This document shows, piece after piece, positions 8,505 through 16,755 of a DNA stretch of 57,772 bases; positions within the stretch are counted from its first letter, which is position 1, and each line of letters begins with the position of its first letter. A model generated the notes under the pieces. That model was not told where the DNA came from. It saw only the letters and a list, made by a program, of their open reading frames with translations, and searched no databases. Where the stretch lies: contig NZ_PYGA01000036.1 of assembly GCF_003014485.1 (NCBI RefSeq), positions 1-57,772 of the forward strand, given 5' to 3'. The translations under genes and the position numbers were made by a program. Source of the stretch: Murinocardiopsis flavida (GTDB taxonomy: Bacteria > Actinomycetota > Actinomycetes > Streptosporangiales > Streptosporangiaceae).

Positions 8505-8899
8505 GGACGAACTCCCTGCTTGGGACATGCGGAATGCGAGCGAGTTGCTCCCATGACGCCCCCTGGTGCTGCGTTCTCCTCACGGTCGTGCGGCTGTATC
8601 GGTGCTGGTCACCGGGGTACGAGTGGCGGCCCGTCGCCCGGTGGCTGGACCCGGCGTCCTCTCTGCGGCGGCGTGCGAGGCCGCCGGGTCACTGGTCGTG
8701 CGGTGCGCATCGGAGGGACGTGAGGGCGCCCTTCCGGCGCGACCCGGCCGGTCGGTGGCAGTCGGTCGATGGCGATCGGTCGACGACCACCGGTCCGGAA
8801 CGGGTCGGTCGAAGCAGTTCAGACTCTGTCAGGGCTGGTCAGACCTGAACAGACCTGGTCAGAGTTGGTACGGCCCGGCCAGGATCGGTTGCGGCCTGG
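8505..8899. other. Non-coding interval of 395 bp
   Basis: It lies between the acyl-CoA synthetase stop and the Nramp-like start, both on the minus strand. No gene is evident. It contains the GGGAG ribosome site of the Nramp-like gene and repeated elements near the synthetase stop. The length suggests a separate promoter for the Nramp-like pair. No copy of the TGTATAC motif was found here. Confidence 0.65.
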
Positions 8900-8905
8900 T
8901 CAGAG
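8820..8905. repeat. Degenerate repeats with CTGGTCAGA core at the synthetase gene end
   Basis: CTGGTCAGA occurs at 8835, 8855 and 8896, the first two 20 bases apart. Partial versions lie between them (CTGAACAGA, CTCTGTCAG). The cluster overlaps the last codons of the minus-strand acyl-CoA synthetase gene and continues into its downstream region. Confidence 0.55.
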
Positions 8906-11062
8906 CAGGCCGGCCGAGCGCGCCCAGCGGTACTTCGCGCCCAAGACCTGCACGGGCTTCTCGGTGGTGTAGGGGTAGGCGACGACGCCGTGCTCGAAGA
9001 GGTACTGCGCGGCCTCTTCGACCTCGGTGTCGCCGGAGAGCGACGCGACGACGGGCTTGTCGATGCCCCGGGCGCGGGCCTCTCCGACCACGTTCGCGAC
9101 GAGCTTCGCGAAGACCATCGGCGGCGTGACGATGGTGTGCCAGTAGCCGAGGATCAGGGCGTGCACGTTGTCGTCGTCCAGACCCAGCCGGATGGTGTTC
9201 TCGTAGGTGGAGGGCGGTTCGCCGCCGGTGATGTCGACGGGGTTGCCCGCCGCGCCGAAGGGCGGGATGAACGCCCGGAACGAGGCGTCGAGGTCGGGCG
9301 GGATCTCGTACAGCGACATCCCGTTGTCGATGACCGCGTCGGAGAGCAGCACCCCCGACCCGCCGGCCCCCGTGATGATGACGATGTTCTCGCCCTTGGG
9401 GGTCGGCAGCACCGGCAGGGCGCGGCCGAACTCCAGGAGCTCGTTGAGCCCCGGCGCGCGGACCACGCCGGCCTGGCGCAGGATGTCGTCGTAGACCTTG
9501 TCGTCGCCCGCCAGCGCCCCCGTGTGGGAGCCGGCGGCGCGCGCCCCGGCGGAGGTGCGCCCCGCCTTCAGCACCACGACCGGTTTCTTCGGCACGACCT
9601 CGCGCGCGGCCTCGACGAAGGCGCGGCCGTCCTTGAGGTCTTCGAGGTGCATGGCGATGGCGTTGGTGTTGTCGTCCTGGCCGAAGAACGTCAGCAGGTC
9701 GTCTTCGTCGATGTCGGCCTTGTTGCCGACGCCCACGATCGCCGAGACGCCGGTGCGGGTGCTGCGGCTGTACCCGAGGATGGCCATGCCGATGCCGCCG
9801 GACTGGGAGGTCAGCGCGGTGCCGCCGGCGACGTCGTAGGGCGTGCAGAAGGTCGCCGACAGCTTCTCCGGCGTGTAGTAGTAGCCGTAGATGTTGGGGC
9901 CGAGCAGCCGCACCCCGTGCCGCCGGGCGATCGCCAGCACCTCGTCCTGGAGTTCCTGCTCCCCGGTCTCGGCGAACCCGGAGGGGATCAGGATCGCCGC
10001 GGCGACGCCCTTGGCGCCGGCCTCCTCCAGCGCGGAGGCGACGAACTTCGCCGGGATGGCGAACACGGCGACGTCGACGTCGCCGGGGACGTCGCTGATG
10101 CTCGCGTACGCCTTGTGCCCGTAGACCTCGGGCGCCTTGGGGTTCACCGGGTGGACCGCGCCGGCGTAGCCGCCGTCGACGATGTTCTTGATGACGGAGT
10201 GGCCGATCTTCCCCGCCTCGTTGGACGCCCCGATGATGGCGATGGATCTGGGTTTGAACACCCGCTCCATCGCGGTGAGGATCTCCGCGCGCTCGAACCG
10301 CTTGGGCGGTGCGGGCGGGTCGAAGTCGAGGACGAACCGCAGGTCGGCCGCCACCGCGCCGGAGGCGTCGGCGAAGACCGGGTTGAGGTCGGCCTCCGCG
10401 ATCTCGGGGAAGTCGGTGACCAGGTCGGACAGCCGGCTGAGGACGTCGGCGAGCCGGTCGAGGTCGGCGCCTGCCGCGCCGCGCACACCGCGCAGCACCT
10501 CGACGGCGCGGATGTCCTCGACCTGGGCGCGGGCCTCCTCCGGGGTGATGGGGGCCATGCGGAAGGTGACGTCCTTGAGGACCTCGACCAGCACCCCGCC
10601 CAGCCCGAACACCACGATCTTGCCGAAGGTGGGGTCGGTGGTGGCGCCGATGATGACCTCGTGGCCGCCGGTGACCTGCTGCTGGAGCTGCACGCCGACG
10701 ATCTCGGCGTCGGCGTTGTAGGCGCGGGCGTTGGCGACGATGCGCCGGTAGGCGTCGGCGGCGGCCTCGGGGGTGGCGATGCCGACTTCGACGCCGCCGG
10801 CCTCCGTCTTGTGCAGGATGTCGGGGGAGACGATCTTGGCGACGACGGGGAGGCCGAGTTCGACGGCGAGGGACACCGCTTCGTCCGCTGAGGTGGCGAG
10901 CGCCTCACCCGGGACGGGGATGCCGTAGGCGTCGGCGATCGCCTTGCCCTCGGGCGCGGTCAGGGAGTCGCGCCCGGCGGAGCGGGCCCGGTCGAGCAGG
11001 GTCCGCACCGCTTCGCGGTCGTAGGTGCGGCCCGTTGCCGGGCCGGTGGTCTGGGTGGCCAT
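8900..11062 (-). CDS. ADP-forming acyl-CoA synthetase (fused ATP-grasp and CoA-binding domains)
   Basis: The 720-residue single chain carries the two halves of an NDP-forming acyl-CoA synthetase. An ATP-grasp domain comes first (about residues 20-250; LPVVAKIVSPDILHKTEAGGV). It is followed by the CoA-binding and ligase domains (about 260-720), with SIAIIGASNEAGKIGHSV, LTSQSGGIGMAILG and GSHTGALAGDDKVY, the latter in the phosphohistidine/linker region. Such enzymes make an acyl-CoA from acid, ATP and CoA. It begins four bases after the CoA-transferase stop, so the two are co-expressed with the ThDP lyase. In this context it would activate the 2-hydroxy acid or oxalate substrate, or recover energy from formyl- or acyl-CoA in reverse. 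Confidence 0.88.
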   Translation of the reverse strand: MATQTTGPATGRTYDREAVRTLLDRARSAGRDSLTAPEGKAIADAYGIPVPGEALATSADEAVSLAVELGLPVVAKIVSPDILHKTEAGGVEVGIATPEAAADAYRRIVANARAYNADAEIVGVQLQQQVTGGHEVIIGATTDPTFGKIVVFGLGGVLVEVLKDVTFRMAPITPEEARAQVEDIRAVEVLRGVRGAAGADLDRLADVLSRLSDLVTDFPEIAEADLNPVFADASGAVAADLRFVLDFDPPAPPKRFERAEILTAMERVFKPRSIAIIGASNEAGKIGHSVIKNIVDGGYAGAVHPVNPKAPEVYGHKAYASISDVPGDVDVAVFAIPAKFVASALEEAGAKGVAAAILIPSGFAETGEQELQDEVLAIARRHGVRLLGPNIYGYYYTPEKLSATFCTPYDVAGGTALTSQSGGIGMAILGYSRSTRTGVSAIVGVGNKADIDEDDLLTFFGQDDNTNAIAMHLEDLKDGRAFVEAAREVVPKKPVVVLKAGRTSAGARAAGSHTGALAGDDKVYDDILRQAGVVRAPGLNELLEFGRALPVLPTPKGENIVIITGAGGSGVLLSDAVIDNGMSLYEIPPDLDASFRAFIPPFGAAGNPVDITGGEPPSTYENTIRLGLDDDNVHALILGYWHTIVTPPMVFAKLVANVVGEARARGIDKPVVASLSGDTEVEEAAQYLFEHGVVAYPYTTEKPVQVLGAKYRWARSAGLL

Positions 11063-11066
11063 CGTC

Positions 11067-12296
11067 TCAGATCACTCCGTTCGCCTTGAGGGAGGCGAGT
11101 TCCTCGGCGGGGATGCCGAGTTCGTCGCCGTAGATGTCGGTGTTGTGCTCGCCGAGGAGGGGGGAGCGCGTGATCTCGGCGGGGGAGTCGGACAGCCGGA
11201 TGGGCAGTCCGACGGTCTTGTAGGCGCCGCGCTCGGGGTGCTCGACGGTGGCCACGATGCCGTTGTCGTTCAGGGTGGGGTCCTCGATGATCTCCCTGGT
11301 GGACATGATCGGGCCGCAGGGGACGTTGCGGTCGTTGAGGGCGGCGAGGACCTCCCATTTGGGGTGCAGGGAGGACCATTCCTCGATGAGGGCGAACATC
11401 TTGTCGAGCTTGTTGAGGCGCGCCTCGGGGGTGGCCCACTCGGGGTCCTGGGCGAGTTCGGGGTGCCCGATGATCTCGGTGATCGGGGCCCAGCCGGGGG
11501 GTTGGACGATGACGTAGACGTAGTCGTTGGGGCCGCCGGGTGCGGTGCGCACCGCCCAGCCGGGCTGGCCGCCGCCCGAGGCGTTGCCGGAGCGGGGGAC
11601 TTCGTCGGTGAACTCCTCGTTGGGGTACTCGTTGAGGGGCCCGTGTGCGAGCCGCTGCTGGTCGCGGAGCTTGACCCGGCACAGGTTCAGCACGGCGTCC
11701 TGCATGGCGACCTCGACCCGCTGCCCCTGGCCGGTGACGGTGCGGCTGTACAGCGCGGCGAGGATCCCGGCGACCACGTGCATCCCGGTGCCGGAGTCGC
11801 CGATCTGCGCGCCGGTCGCCAGCGGGGGGCCCTGCTCGAATCCGGTGGTGCTCATGGACCCGCCCATGGCCTGGGCGATGACCTCGTACGCCTTGTAGTC
11901 GGCGTAGGCGCCGGGGCCGAACCCCTTGATGGAGGCGTAGATCAGCCGCGGGTTGGTGGCGCGCAGCGCGTCCCAGGTGAACCCCATGCGGTCGAGCGCG
12001 CCGGGGGCGAAGTTCTCGACCAGCACGTCGGATTCGCGGATGAGGCGCTGGAAGATCTCCTTGCCTTCGGGGCTCTTGGTGTTCAGGGTGATGCTGCGCT
12101 TGTTGCCGTTGAGCATCGTGAAGTAGAGGCTGTCGACGTCGGGCAGGTCGCGGAGTTGGCGGCGCGTGATGTCGCCGCTCGGCGCTTCGAGTTTCACGAC
12201 GTCGGCGCCGAGCCAGGCGAGGATCTGGGTCGCGGACGGGCCGGACTGCACGTGGGTCATGTCGAGGACGCGGACGCCCTCCAGTGCCTTGGTCAT
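11067..12296 (-). CDS. frc: Formyl-CoA:carboxylate (oxalate) CoA-transferase, family III
   Basis: The 409-residue protein follows Frc/YfdW along its length. VLDMTHVQSGPSATQILAWLGADVVKLE is at the N-terminus, and YFTMLNGNKRSITLNTK and MQDAVLNLCRVKLRDQQRL follow. The catalytic aspartate is probably Asp167 in QIGDSGTGMH, and a glycine loop GNASGGGQPGW closes the active site. Family III transferases move CoA between acids through an aspartyl-CoA anhydride; Frc takes CoA from formyl-CoA and gives it to oxalate. It sits between the ThDP lyase (17 bases upstream) and the acyl-CoA synthetase. The pair lyase plus Frc would let formyl-CoA made by cleavage re-charge the next substrate. The acceptor may be oxalate or a 2-hydroxy acid. 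Confidence 0.9.
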   Translation of the reverse strand: MTKALEGVRVLDMTHVQSGPSATQILAWLGADVVKLEAPSGDITRRQLRDLPDVDSLYFTMLNGNKRSITLNTKSPEGKEIFQRLIRESDVLVENFAPGALDRMGFTWDALRATNPRLIYASIKGFGPGAYADYKAYEVIAQAMGGSMSTTGFEQGPPLATGAQIGDSGTGMHVVAGILAALYSRTVTGQGQRVEVAMQDAVLNLCRVKLRDQQRLAHGPLNEYPNEEFTDEVPRSGNASGGGQPGWAVRTAPGGPNDYVYVIVQPPGWAPITEIIGHPELAQDPEWATPEARLNKLDKMFALIEEWSSLHPKWEVLAALNDRNVPCGPIMSTREIIEDPTLNDNGIVATVEHPERGAYKTVGLPIRLSDSPAEITRSPLLGEHNTDIYGDELGIPAEELASLKANGVI

Positions 12297-12312
12297 CGTG
12301 CTCCCGCCCTGC

Positions 12313-14001
12313 TCACTTGTACATGGTCTGGTTGCGGGTGCCCGGGGCGTAGACCTCGGGGTCGATCCATACGTTGATGAGGGAGGGCTTGCCGGACTCG
12401 CGGGCGCGGCGCAGTGCCGGGGCGATCTCGGCGGGGTCGCGGACCTCTTCGCCGTAGCCGCCGAGCATCTTGGCGAACTCGGAGTAGCGGACGTCGCCGA
12501 GGGTGTTGCCGACGTTGCCGCGGTCGGCGCCGTACTTCGCGATCTGGCCGTAGCGGATCTGGTTCATCGACGAGTTGTTGCCGACGATGCCGATGAACGG
12601 CATGTCGAACCGCACCAGGGTCTCGAAGTCCCAGCCGGTGAGGCTGAACGCGCCGTCGCCGAACAGGGCGACGACCTCCTTGTCGGGCCGGGCGTACTTG
12701 GTGGCCATGACGAAGGGGACGCCGACGCCGAGGGTGCCCAGCGGCCCGGGGTCGAGCCAGTGGCCGGGGGACTTGGGCTGCACGACCTGCCCGGAGAAGG
12801 TGACGATGTCGCCGCCGTCGCCGATGTAGATGGAGTCCTCGGTGAGGAACTCGTTGATCTCGTTGACGAGGCGGTAGGGGTGGATGGGGGAGGCGTCGGA
12901 GTGGATCAGCGCGGCGCGCTTGTCGATGGCGGTGCGCTCCTGCGCGCGCAGTTCCTCCATCCACTGCTTGCGGCCCTGGGCGCCGTTGTCGCCGTAGGCG
13001 GAGACGGCCTGGAGCACCGAGGACAGGATGACGTCGGCGTCGCCCACGATGCCGAGGTCGATGTCGCGGTTCTTGCCGACGGTGGCGTACGACAGGTCGA
13101 TCTGGACGACGGTGGCGTCGGGTGAGAGGCGCTTGCCGTATCCCATCCGGAAGTCGAACGGGGTGCCGATGATGATGATCAGGTCGGAGTTGGTGAAGGC
13201 GTAGCGCCGGGACAGCTGGAAGTGGTGCGGGTCGCCGGGCGGCAGGGTGCCGCGGCCGGCGCCGTTCATGTAGGCGGGGACGTTGAGGGCCCGCACCAGT
13301 TCGGTGGCCGAGTCGGTGGCCCTGGTGGTCCAGACCTGGCTGCCGAGCAGGATGCTCGGCTTCTCGGAGCGCACCAGGAGTTCGGCGAGGCGCTCGATGG
13401 CGGCGGGGTCGCCGCCCTGGCGGGTGGAGGCGCGGTAGTGGCCGGGCTCGGGGATCCGCGCGGCGGCCGCCGGGACGTCGGCGTCGAGGATGTCGCGGGG
13501 GATCTCCAGGAAGGAGGGCCCGGGTGCGCCGTTGAGCGATTCGCGGAACGCCATGGACACCATGTCGGCCACCCGCTCGGTGTGCGGCACGGTCGCCGCG
13601 AACTTCGAGATGGGCGAGATCATGTCGACGTGGGGGAGGTCCTGGAGGGATCCCATCTTGTGCTGGCTGAGGGCCCCTTGGCCGCCGATGACGAGCATGG
13701 GGCTCTCGGCGCGGTAGGCGTTGGCGATGCCTGTGACGGCGTCGGTGGTGCCGGGCCCGGCGGTGACCACCGCGCAGCCGGGTTTCCCGGTCATCCGGGC
13801 GTAGCCGTCGGCGGCGTGGGCCGCCACCTGCTCGTGGCGGACGTCGATGACGTCGATGCCTTCGTCGACGCAGCCGTCGTAGATGTCGATGATGTGGCCG
13901 CCGCACAGGGTGAAGATGACGTCGACCCCTTCGGCCTTGAGGGCCTTGGCTACGAGGTGCCCGCCCGAGATCGTCGTACCGTCACTCGTCGTGTCCGCCA
14001 T
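12313..14001 (-). CDS. ThDP-dependent 2-hydroxyacyl-CoA lyase / oxalyl-CoA decarboxylase-type enzyme
   Basis: The 562-residue protein has the three-domain ThDP fold: activating Glu57 in VRHEQVAAHAADG, a central domain, and the cofactor motif GDG at 448-450 ending in NN at 475-476. From memory it resembles the actinobacterial 2-hydroxyisobutyryl-CoA lyase of Actinomycetospora much more closely than E. coli oxalyl-CoA decarboxylase; note FTLCGGHIIDIYDGCVDEG and the C-terminal APGTRNQTMYK. That enzyme splits the substrate into a ketone and formyl-CoA. The start at 14001 has GAGGAG five bases upstream; an ATG at 14055 would add 18 residues across the operator. It is first in a tight operon with frc and an acyl-CoA synthetase. 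Oxalyl-CoA decarboxylation remains a real alternative. Confidence 0.85.
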   Translation of the reverse strand: MADTTSDGTTISGGHLVAKALKAEGVDVIFTLCGGHIIDIYDGCVDEGIDVIDVRHEQVAAHAADGYARMTGKPGCAVVTAGPGTTDAVTGIANAYRAESPMLVIGGQGALSQHKMGSLQDLPHVDMISPISKFAATVPHTERVADMVSMAFRESLNGAPGPSFLEIPRDILDADVPAAAARIPEPGHYRASTRQGGDPAAIERLAELLVRSEKPSILLGSQVWTTRATDSATELVRALNVPAYMNGAGRGTLPPGDPHHFQLSRRYAFTNSDLIIIIGTPFDFRMGYGKRLSPDATVVQIDLSYATVGKNRDIDLGIVGDADVILSSVLQAVSAYGDNGAQGRKQWMEELRAQERTAIDKRAALIHSDASPIHPYRLVNEINEFLTEDSIYIGDGGDIVTFSGQVVQPKSPGHWLDPGPLGTLGVGVPFVMATKYARPDKEVVALFGDGAFSLTGWDFETLVRFDMPFIGIVGNNSSMNQIRYGQIAKYGADRGNVGNTLGDVRYSEFAKMLGGYGEEVRDPAEIAPALRRARESGKPSLINVWIDPEVYAPGTRNQTMYK

Positions 14002-14028
14002 CAGCTCTCCTCGATGATATCGCGCATT

Positions 14029-14044
14029 GGATACTGCATACAAT
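14029..14044 (-). promoter_or_regulatory. GntR-type operator (site C) before the ThDP lyase operon
   Basis: Read on the minus strand the site is ATTGTATGCAGTATCC, 28 bases upstream of the lyase start. It matches sites B and D at 12 of 16 positions or better. Its position between promoter and ribosome site suits repression of the lyase-frc-synthetase operon. Confidence 0.6.
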
Positions 14045-14172
14045 CGCTGTTCCATTGCTACCGGAGGACGCGCCGCATGTCCAGAGCGCGCCGCGATTCG
14101 CCTTGCCGGACGACTCGCCGGACCACCCGCCGGCCCACCCGCGGGGCCGCCTTCCGGACTGCGCTGCCGCGG

Positions 14173-15609
14173 TCATGCCGGGATCGTTCTGACCTGGAAC
14201 GGGCGCCGCAGCCGGAGCGCGAGCCCGGCGGCGGCGAAGGCGCACAGCCCGGCCGCGGCGAGCGCGGCGTCGAAGGCGTGCGCGGGGGCGAACGCCAGCA
14301 GCGCCGCCCCGCCGCCCACCCCGAGGAGCCCGCCCAGCGCCTTGGCGCTGTAGACGAACGCCTGGTTGCGCGCGCTGTCGCGGAGCCCGAAGTAGTCGAC
14401 GGCGAGCGTGCACGCGAGCGGGTAGCACGCGCCGCCGCCCAGTCCGGCGAGGACCGCGCAGCCCAGGAGGAGGACGGTGGGGCCGCCGGCCCCCGCGATG
14501 ACCAGTCCGGCGTGCGCCAGCGCCCCGGCGAGCAGCACCAGCACCAGCACGCGGCGCCGCCCGGCGGCCTCGGACCACCGGCTCGCCGAGACGCGGCCCA
14601 CGGCGTTGGCGGCGATCAAGGTGCCGATGACGGCGCCGGCGAGCCCGGGGGACGGCCCGTGTTCGGCGAGCAGGGCGGGCAGCACCGCGAGGTCGAACAG
14701 CGACACGGCACCGGCGAGGGCGAGGACGGCGTTCAGGGTGGGCAGCGCCCCGCTGCGCCACGCCTCGGCGGGGGAGTGGTCGCGTGACGCCGCCGGGTTG
14801 GCCTGCGCCGACAGTGCCCACGCCCGGGGGTCGGTTTCGGGCGGCCACCAGTCCGGAGGGGGCGAGGGCAGCCGCGCCGCGCACCACAGCGACAGCACGG
14901 CCGCGGCGGCGGCGAGCACCGCGCAGGACGTGGCGAGCGCCTCGGGGCGCAGGCCCAGCAGCGCCGCCGCCAGCGGGGCCGACCCCAGGGCGAACGCGCC
15001 GCCGACCAGCCCGGCCGCGGTCCCGGGCCGCTCCGGATACCACTGGGAGGCCACGTGGACGCAGGAGTGGTACACGAGCCCGGCCCCGATCCCGCCGAGC
15101 ACCCCGTAGCCGAGCAGCAGCCAGGCGAGCCCGCCGCCGTAGCCGACGGACAGCAGCGCGACGGCGCACAGCAGGCCGCCGAGGGCGACGGCGCGGCCGG
15201 GCGAGAGCAGCCCGGCGGCGCGCAGGCGCGCCACCGGCAGCGCCGATCCGCCTTGGAGCACCGCCCAGACGACGAACGGCAGCAGCGCTTCGGGGACGCT
15301 CCAGTCGTGCGCGGCGACCAGGGTCGGCACTGCTGCCCCGTATCCGAACTGGAGGACGCCGATCGCCGCCAGTGCGATCGCCGAGCGGGCCAGGATCCCG
15401 GCGCGGCCCTGGCCGGTGAGATCGCGGGGCGTGGGCCCGACGACATAGCGGCGGCCGCGCCAGTCGGCGAGCTCGGCGTGCGGGGTGGTGGGGGCGGGGT
15501 CGGTGCCGGAGGCGTCGGAGCCGGGCGCGGTGTCGGCGGTGTCGGCGGGGTCGGAGGGGCGGGTGGGGCCGGTCGGCGGGCCTGGGGTGAGCGGGGGCTG
15601 TTGAGTCAC
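14173..15609 (-). CDS. OFA-family MFS transporter (oxalate/formate antiporter-like)
   Basis: A 478-residue major facilitator with twelve predicted membrane helices after a 70-residue Pro/Thr/Asp-rich N-terminal tail. Family features include LQFGYGAAVPTL near helix 1, GGIGAGLVYHSCVHVASQWYPERPGTAAGLVGGAFALGSA around helices 4-5, and LGGGACYPLACTLAVDYFGLRDSARNQAFVYSAKALGG in the second half. The latter two carry the usual OFA wording. OFA proteins carry small carboxylates such as oxalate, formate or lactate. The start is GTG with GGAGGTG five bases upstream. A GntR-type operator precedes it and the lyase operon follows on the same strand, so it is the likely uptake system for the acid degraded there. 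Confidence 0.85.
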   Translation of the reverse strand: MTQQPPLTPGPPTGPTRPSDPADTADTAPGSDASGTDPAPTTPHAELADWRGRRYVVGPTPRDLTGQGRAGILARSAIALAAIGVLQFGYGAAVPTLVAAHDWSVPEALLPFVVWAVLQGGSALPVARLRAAGLLSPGRAVALGGLLCAVALLSVGYGGGLAWLLLGYGVLGGIGAGLVYHSCVHVASQWYPERPGTAAGLVGGAFALGSAPLAAALLGLRPEALATSCAVLAAAAAVLSLWCAARLPSPPPDWWPPETDPRAWALSAQANPAASRDHSPAEAWRSGALPTLNAVLALAGAVSLFDLAVLPALLAEHGPSPGLAGAVIGTLIAANAVGRVSASRWSEAAGRRRVLVLVLLAGALAHAGLVIAGAGGPTVLLLGCAVLAGLGGGACYPLACTLAVDYFGLRDSARNQAFVYSAKALGGLLGVGGGAALLAFAPAHAFDAALAAAGLCAFAAAGLALRLRRPFQVRTIPA

Positions 15610-15623
15610 TGGTCCACCTCCAA

Positions 15624-15639
15624 ACTGTATACAGTATGC
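15624..15639 (+). promoter_or_regulatory. GntR-type operator (site D) upstream of the OFA transporter
   Basis: ACTGTATACAGTATGC lies 14 bases before the OFA gene start. Its first twelve bases (ACTGTATACAGT) are a perfect palindrome, making it the best copy of the motif. It lies in the divergent region with the DUF523 gene, whose start is 169 bases away. Confidence 0.65.
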
Positions 15640-15807
15640 ATGTGATCTACGTCATTGAGAAGGGTTTTCTGTGACCGATCGCACAGGAACCGGCGGGCCG
15701 GGCGCTGTCGGGTGCGACGGGCACTCGGCACTTCGAGACGCGGCACCGGTAGCGTTGTGGCGGTCCGCGGACGCGCGGCAACCGATCCGGGACGAAAGGC
15801 GCGGGCC

Positions 15808-16317
15808 ATGGTGAAGAACCTGGAGAAGATCCTCGTGAGCGCATGCCTGCTCGGCCAGCGGGTCCGGTACGACGGCGCGGGGAAGGCCACGGCGCACGCC
15901 GAGGTCGCCCGCTGGCGTGCCGAGGGGCGCCTGGTGTCCTACTGCCCCGAGGTCGCCGGGGGCCTGCCCGTGCCGCGGCCGCCGGCCGAGATCGAGGCGG
16001 GCGGCACCGCGGCCGCCGTTCTGGACGGGTCGGCGCGCATCATCACCCCTGCGGGCGCCGACGTCACCGAGGTCTTCCTCGCGGGCGCGCACGGCGCCGT
16101 GCGCGCCGCCCGCCGCCACGGCACGCGGATCGCGGTGCTCAAGGAGGGCAGCCCGTCGTGCGGTGTGCACCGCGTCCACGACGGCACGTTCTCCGGTACC
16201 ACGATCGACGGTTCTGGCGTCACCGCGCATCTGCTGCGCGCGGCCGGGGTCGCGGTGTTCTCCGAGTCGGAGATCGACGCCGCGGCGGCGCACCTCGCCG
16301 CTCTGGCGTCCCCCTGA
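15808..16317 (+). CDS. DUF523 family protein
   Basis: The 169-residue protein belongs to the DUF523 family of unknown biochemical function. Conserved cysteine segments are visible: ILVSACLLGQRVRYDG at the start, SYCPEVAGG near residue 48 and EGSPSCGVHRVHDG near residue 115. The pattern suggests metal binding or redox chemistry. The ATG at 15808 is preferred because GAAAGG stands nine bases upstream and homologues begin at the SACL segment. A longer in-frame start at 15655 adds Arg-rich residues without similarity. It is divergent from the OFA transporter. Confidence 0.85.
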   Translation: MVKNLEKILVSACLLGQRVRYDGAGKATAHAEVARWRAEGRLVSYCPEVAGGLPVPRPPAEIEAGGTAAAVLDGSARIITPAGADVTEVFLAGAHGAVRAARRHGTRIAVLKEGSPSCGVHRVHDGTFSGTTIDGSGVTAHLLRAAGVAVFSESEIDAAAAHLAALASP

Positions 16318-16755
16318 GACGGGTTCGGCGACCGTTCGGCGACGCACACGGTGCCGTGCGCGGCGGGTCGGGCCCGCGCTGGAGCCGCCTCACCACACGT
16401 GGGCACCGCCCCGAGACCTGTGAAGCACTGGGACCTGGAAAAGCACTTAGACCTGTGAAGCGCTGAGACCTGAGAGGCACTGGAACTGGGAAAGCGCTGA
16501 GACGGGCCAGGCGGGGCCGGGGTGTCCGCGGGGCGACAGGCGTGTGCCCCCGCCGCCAGAACTGCCTCTGTCACCCCGTGCGGCGTTCCCGGAGCGGTGC
16601 CGCGGGCACCCCGTGAAGCAGCGGCTGCGCCGTTTCACGCCGAGCCACGTCGTGTCACACCGTGCGCCGCCGAGTCCCCAACTCGATGCACTGCGGCCGC
16701 CCGCCCGGCTCGCGCAGGAGGACGGGTCGCGTGTGCGCCGGTGAGAGGAGCGCCC
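16318..16755. other. Non-coding interval of 438 bp
   Basis: It separates the DUF523 gene from the P450 gene. It holds the five-copy tandem array and then about 250 bases of GC-rich sequence that must contain the P450 promoter. I see no gene or clear operator. Confidence 0.6.
16415..16500. repeat. Five-copy tandem array, 17-18 bp unit
   Basis: Units resembling GACCTGTGAAGCACTGG occupy 16415-16431, 16432-16449, 16450-16466, 16467-16483 and 16484-16500. A fading sixth copy begins GACGGGCC. The array lies about 100 bases after the DUF523 stop. Confidence 0.85.

Noticed and set aside
14001-14055. Earlier start for the ThDP lyase
   Set aside because: It would translate through the operator, and the ATG at 14001 has GAGGAG at ideal spacing and gives the normal N-terminus.
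16415-16500. CRISPR-like array
   Set aside because: Units are 17-18 bp, contiguous and degenerate, with no spacers and no cas genes; it is a plain tandem repeat.
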